Source: Chitinophagaceae bacterium (GTDB lineage Bacteria; Bacteroidota; Bacteroidia; Chitinophagales; Chitinophagaceae). From it: a DNA stretch of 54,778 nucleotides. Below, one piece after another: positions 50,716-54,778 of the stretch. Position 1 is the stretch's first letter; the number at the start of each line of letters is the position of its first letter. The stretch lies in NCBI GenBank assembly GCA_947454715.1, contig CANGMZ010000005.1, forward strand, positions 1-54,778. The letters are read 5' to 3'. A program made the position numbers and the translations under genes. Under the pieces are notes generated by a model. The model worked only from the letters and a program-made list of their open reading frames with translations. It was not told the DNA's origin and made no database searches.

Positions 50716-53373
50716 ATGACCCACACTAAGATAACAATCCCCGTATTAGCACGTATATTTTACACGCTACTCTTTACCTGTTGTTACTACCCTTTGCTTG
50801 CCCAACAACGTGAGCTGAATACAAATTGGCAATGCATCAGAGCCTCTGAGACCGGTAAAACAGGCGAGCAGATCTCAAATCCGGATTCACTGCTTCATGG
50901 TTGGCAACCCGCTGTGGTTCCGGGTACGGTGTTAACAACACAACTACATAACCAACAAATACCCGATCCTTTCTTCGGTATGAACAATGAACGGATACCG
51001 GATATTTTTACCACCGGGCCTGCATATTATACCTATTGGTTCGTCAATGATTTTTCAGAGACATATCCTTTACCGGGAGAAGAAATACAAATACATTTCA
51101 GAGGTGTAAACTATAGTTATGATGTATTTATCAATGGCCATAAACTCAATGACATTCGTGACACAGGAATGTTTTGTCGCAGTAGCTACAGCATTACCAA
51201 TTACTTAAACAAAAATGGCAAGAACAGAGTTGCAGTGATTGTATATCCCCCATCGCCCGTAGGCAATCCTAATGGAGGCCAAGGTGGAGACGGCGTTATT
51301 GCACATAGCCTCACCAATCAATATGTAGCCGGCTGGGACTGGATACAACCCATCAGAGACCGCAATACAGGTATTTGGGATAAAGTATTTATTAAACGGA
51401 CAAAACAGGTACACATTGAAAACACACATATCATTACACTGGTTCCCGGCAAACGAAATGTAGATGGGCCACAACAACCTGCTACTATTAAAGTTTCCAC
51501 TGAATTAGAGAATACTTCAGATAGCGAAATAAATGGTATTGTCCAATATGAACTTGATGGTCAGCGTATAAAAATGCCAGCCAAGTTAATGCCACACACT
51601 ACTGAAGAAATTATATTCCCTGAATGGCAATTAACTAATCCTAAACTATGGTGGCCAAATGGGTATGGACCACAAAATCTTTACCCCTGCAAAATAAGCT
51701 TCCTAATTAATAGTAAAGCACTATCTGATCAGGAGATAGTGCAGGTGGGTTTGAGACAAATAAAAACACTGTGGAACAATAAAACCAATAGCAGAGAGAT
51801 AAGAGTAAACGGACAAAAGATATTCATAAAAGGGGGTAACTGGATTCTCAGCGATGCACTTCTACGCTTTGACAAAGCAAGGTATGACGCTGAGATACAC
51901 TATCACCGGGATATGAACCTCAACCTAATAAGAGTTTGGGGAGGTGGCATCACTGAGCGTCCTGAATTTTACGATGCTTGCGATAAGTATGGATTGCTGG
52001 TTATGCAAGACTTTTGGGCATCAGGCGACTGTAACGGTCGTTGGTATGATCCACTAAAACTGGAAGATACAAATGCGCGCCGCAATTACCCCGACAATCA
52101 CAAACTGTTTATAGAGTCGGTAGAAGATCAGATTAAAATGCTACGCAACCACCCATCATTAGCGTTATGGTGTGGCGGCAATGAGATAAGACCACCATCT
52201 GACATCCTTTCTATTATGAGAGACTCTCTAATACCTGTACTTGATGGCACCCGTTTTTTCTTCGAATTTTCTAACGACGATAGCATGTCGCTTCATGGTG
52301 GTGATGGTCCTTATGTGCTCCAATCTAAGGATTACTTTTGGCAGCATCGCTCATTTCCGTTCAACTCAGAAATAGGTTCAATAGGTATTGGCGATCAAGA
52401 ATCTCTAGAACGCTTTTTGCCACCTGAGCACATGAAACCACCTCATTATGACACAAATCAACACAAATGGATCATCGACTCTGTTTGGCGTTATCATCGT
52501 TACGAAGGTTATGACTCTTCAGTTGAAGTTTATGGTCATCCGGTTACTATTAGTGACTTTACGCGTAAAGCACAGCTTGTTAACTATGATCAATATCGCG
52601 CATTGATGGAAGGTGCATCTGCTAAAATGTGGGACTGGTATACAGGTATCATTATCTGGAAAACACAAAATCCCTGGACCGCTATGAAAGGACAGATGTA
52701 TGATTATTACCTCGATGTTAATGCATGCCTGTACGGTACCAGAACGGGAAGCAAACCGCTACATGTTATGTATGATCATATCAACAAGTCCATACTTGTA
52801 GCCAACAATCTGTTTAAGCCGACAGACAAAATGGAACTTGTGGTTAAAGCATATACTGCAAAAGGCGATGAACTGCCACTTTTATCTAAGTATATCCAGG
52901 TGCCGGCAACAAATTGCAAACAACATTATAAGTTTAATAAAGAGATAGACTCTCTGGCGGCAAACGAAGGCATATTCCTGTATTTAAGCCTTACAGATTC
53001 TGCCACTAATACCCTTACAGACGACAATCTCTATTGGCTACCTAATGCACAGGGCAACTACCCTTTTTTGAGCAAGATGAAAGATGTAGAACTCTCGTCA
53101 AAAGCGATACTTACAGAAAAAGGTATTGAAGTGACGATCTCTAATCCGCCAACAAATACACTTGCATTCTTTCAGCGTCTTACCTTAGTGAGACACACCG
53201 GCGAGCGTATGCTACCTGCATTTTATAGCGACAATTATTTCTCTATATTGCCGGGACAGGAAAAAACATTTATCTTAGAAGTTAACTCCGAAGAAAAGGA
53301 ATTACCTCAACTATATATTGACGGCTGGAATACAAATCAGCAATTCATTGAAATAAAACAAAGCAAACCATGA
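50716..53373 (+). CDS. Glycoside hydrolase family 2 (beta-mannosidase/exo-glucosaminidase-like)
   Basis: About 885 residues from MTHTKITIPVLARIFYTLLF (start 50716), with a signal peptide ending near LLAQ. GH2 layout: N-terminal sugar-binding sandwich (WQPAVVPGTVLTTQL, HFRGVNYSYDVFINGHKL), Ig-like linker, TIM barrel with GGNWILSDALLRF and NLIRVWGGGITERPEFYDACDKYGLLVMQDFW; LWCGGNEIRPP (gag codon at 52183) is the acid/base Glu and NSEIGSIG (gaa at 52369) the nucleophile. This arrangement fits exo-beta-D-glucosaminidase or beta-mannosidase. The GH20 gene follows with a 4-base overlap, suggesting joint breakdown of GlcNAc/GlcN- or mannose-containing glycans in the periplasm. Confidence 0.9.
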   Translation: MTHTKITIPVLARIFYTLLFTCCYYPLLAQQRELNTNWQCIRASETGKTGEQISNPDSLLHGWQPAVVPGTVLTTQLHNQQIPDPFFGMNNERIPDIFTTGPAYYTYWFVNDFSETYPLPGEEIQIHFRGVNYSYDVFINGHKLNDIRDTGMFCRSSYSITNYLNKNGKNRVAVIVYPPSPVGNPNGGQGGDGVIAHSLTNQYVAGWDWIQPIRDRNTGIWDKVFIKRTKQVHIENTHIITLVPGKRNVDGPQQPATIKVSTELENTSDSEINGIVQYELDGQRIKMPAKLMPHTTEEIIFPEWQLTNPKLWWPNGYGPQNLYPCKISFLINSKALSDQEIVQVGLRQIKTLWNNKTNSREIRVNGQKIFIKGGNWILSDALLRFDKARYDAEIHYHRDMNLNLIRVWGGGITERPEFYDACDKYGLLVMQDFWASGDCNGRWYDPLKLEDTNARRNYPDNHKLFIESVEDQIKMLRNHPSLALWCGGNEIRPPSDILSIMRDSLIPVLDGTRFFFEFSNDDSMSLHGGDGPYVLQSKDYFWQHRSFPFNSEIGSIGIGDQESLERFLPPEHMKPPHYDTNQHKWIIDSVWRYHRYEGYDSSVEVYGHPVTISDFTRKAQLVNYDQYRALMEGASAKMWDWYTGIIIWKTQNPWTAMKGQMYDYYLDVNACLYGTRTGSKPLHVMYDHINKSILVANNLFKPTDKMELVVKAYTAKGDELPLLSKYIQVPATNCKQHYKFNKEIDSLAANEGIFLYLSLTDSATNTLTDDNLYWLPNAQGNYPFLSKMKDVELSSKAILTEKGIEVTISNPPTNTLAFFQRLTLVRHTGERMLPAFYSDNYFSILPGQEKTFILEVNSEEKELPQLYIDGWNTNQQFIEIKQSKP

Positions 53374-54778
53374 GAAAGATATTTCTTGCATTATCAATAA
53401 TACTAGCTACGCAGTCATTTGCACAGACAGATGTAAATCTGGGTATAGTTCCTGCACCGGCATCTATAAACAATACCAAGGGTACATTTACACTTAACCC
53501 GGAAACAAGCATAATAGTAGATTATCCTGATCATAAAGCAGTAAGGTTTCTTGCAGACTATCTCAAAAAGAATGGCTATAGCAACAGCATTGTAAACCTG
53601 AACAGCATGGATAAAAAGCCGGCAGCTATAAAAAATGCCATAATACTGCTTACCAATTTTCAAGGCACAATGCCATCTGATGGTTATGAGCTAAAGGTAA
53701 CGGAGTCGCAGGTAATCATCAACGGTAAAAATGCAGGTCTGTTCTATGGTTTACAGACACTGTTACAGATCATTACACCACAAAAACGTGGTTATGCTTC
53801 TATACCATGTACTAATATAAAAGATGCACCACGTTTTGCATACAGAGGTATGCATCTCGATGTATCACGTCATTTTTATTCTGTCGATTTCATCAAGAAG
53901 TATCTGGATGCTATGGCTATGTACAAACTCAATAACTTTCACTGGCACCTGACTGATGACCAGGGCTGGCGCATAGAAATAAAGAAATACCCTAAGCTTA
54001 CACAAGTAGGGAGCAACCGTGCGCAGAGCAAAGTTGGCGGCTTCTCAGGAAACAATACTGACCTATTTGACAACACTCCTTATGGCGGCTTCTATACACA
54101 AGATCAAATAAGGGAAGTTGTGGCTTATGCCAATGAACGATTTATCAACATCATTCCGGAAATAGAAATGCCCGGGCATAGTATGGCTGCGATAGCTGCA
54201 TACCCGATTCTCAGTTGTGATCCATCGAAAACATATAAAGTTGGTGAAACATGGGGAGTATATACCGATGTATTCTGCCCTACAGATACCACATTCCACA
54301 TACTCAATGATATTCTTGATGAAGTGATGGATATGTTCCCGGGAAAGTACATACACATAGGTGGTGACGAATGTCCTAAGGATGCATGGAAAAAATCGGG
54401 CTTTTGCCAGCAATTAATCAAAGACTCAGCCCTCCGCGATGAAAGTGGTTTACAAAGTTATTTCATCCGCCGCATAGAGCGTCATATCAATGCTATGGGA
54501 CGAAATATTATAGGTTGGGACGAGATATTGGAAGGAGGAGTAGCACCTAATGCCACAATTATGAGTTGGAGAGGTGAAGCAGGTGGAATAGCCGCAGCTC
54601 AACTTAATCACGATGTAATTATGACACCGGGTAGTGGAGGTCTATACTTCGATCATGCACAAAGTTCGTCTGCACAAGAACCTTTGTCAATAGGAGGCAA
54701 TGCTCCATTATCTAAAACATATTCTTACGATCCTATTCCGGCTGTACTTACTGCTGATCAGCAAAAGCATGTAATAGG
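53370..54778 (+). CDS. Beta-N-acetylhexosaminidase GH20 (partial, runs off window)
   Basis: The frame is open from ATG at 53370 to the window end (469 codons seen), overlapping the GH2 stop (ATGA). A signal peptide (MRKIFLALSIILATQSFAQ) is followed by the GH20b N-domain (LGIVPAPASINNTKGTFTL; VIINGKNAGLFYGLQTLLQI) and the GH20 barrel: FAYRGMHLDVSRHFYS, NFHWHLTDDQGWRIEIKKYP, PEIEMPGHSMAAIAAYP and HIGGDECPKDAWKKS. Asp333-Glu334 is the catalytic pair of this substrate-assisted family. It releases terminal GlcNAc/GalNAc from chitin oligomers or glycoproteins, complementing the GH2 enzyme. The C-terminus lies beyond the window. Confidence 0.93.
   Translation, partial: MRKIFLALSIILATQSFAQTDVNLGIVPAPASINNTKGTFTLNPETSIIVDYPDHKAVRFLADYLKKNGYSNSIVNLNSMDKKPAAIKNAIILLTNFQGTMPSDGYELKVTESQVIINGKNAGLFYGLQTLLQIITPQKRGYASIPCTNIKDAPRFAYRGMHLDVSRHFYSVDFIKKYLDAMAMYKLNNFHWHLTDDQGWRIEIKKYPKLTQVGSNRAQSKVGGFSGNNTDLFDNTPYGGFYTQDQIREVVAYANERFINIIPEIEMPGHSMAAIAAYPILSCDPSKTYKVGETWGVYTDVFCPTDTTFHILNDILDEVMDMFPGKYIHIGGDECPKDAWKKSGFCQQLIKDSALRDESGLQSYFIRRIERHINAMGRNIIGWDEILEGGVAPNATIMSWRGEAGGIAAAQLNHDVIMTPGSGGLYFDHAQSSSAQEPLSIGGNAPLSKTYSYDPIPAVLTADQQKHVI

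Overview
The window is ordinary chromosomal DNA of a Bacteroidota bacterium, most likely a Chitinophagales/Chitinophagaceae-type organism. The signs are a TonB-dependent receptor with a carboxypeptidase-regulatory-like N-terminus, a type IX secretion (T9SS) sorting domain, Bacteroidota-style Crp/Fnr and TPR-histidine kinase proteins, many lipoproteins, promoters of the TTTG-N19-TAnnTTTG type and an almost complete lack of Shine-Dalgarno sequences. I see no rRNA, CRISPR array, transposase or prophage.

Layout. 1-1.7 kb: a gene-poor end with a small lipoprotein, a Cys-rich orphan and a degenerate tRNA(CAU)-like remnant followed by an intact-looking terminator, possibly an old integration edge. 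1.7-7.5 kb: TonB-dependent receptor, Crp-like regulator, lipoprotein and an OmpA protein with calcium-binding-type TSP3 repeats. 7.5-11.5 kb: a giant secreted protein with two ice-binding-like (DUF3494) domains, six Ig-like repeats and a T9SS tail, apparently co-transcribed with the OmpA protein. 11.7-21.3 kb: an AT-rich surface-glycan region (GT2, two GT-C-like membrane proteins, two acyltransferase-3 proteins, an ATP-grasp enzyme) interrupted by a rhomboid protease. 21.3-25 kb: Hsp70-like ATPase, flavin reductase-like protein and a PAS histidine kinase.

25-34 kb: a redox block with a lipoprotein sulfite dehydrogenase and its cytochrome, another lipoprotein cytochrome c, thioredoxin, CoA-disulfide reductase-rhodanese, a methyltransferase, a multi-Cys cytochrome and a Rieske protein; a cyanophycinase, a glycosyltransferase and an HPt protein lie among them. 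34-38 kb: cold-shock protein, an NAD(P)-binding oxidoreductase and its Rrf2-type regulator, both carrying the same operator palindrome, then a TPR histidine kinase. 38-44.5 kb: a four-gene RND efflux operon (small Cys/His secreted protein, TolC, RND pump, adaptor).

44.6-54.8 kb: an orphan ABC ATPase, a heptose-1-phosphate kinase/guanylyltransferase/glycosyltransferase operon, a secreted protein, a PaaG-like isomerase, and a GH2-GH20 glycosidase pair, the last gene running off the window.

Nothing here is an obvious new defence or mobile system. The best candidates for a second look are the Rrf2 operator pair, the RND operon with its Cys/His partner and His-rich loop, the tandem dyads next to the Crp-like gene, the duplicated ice-binding-like adhesin, and the tRNA remnant.
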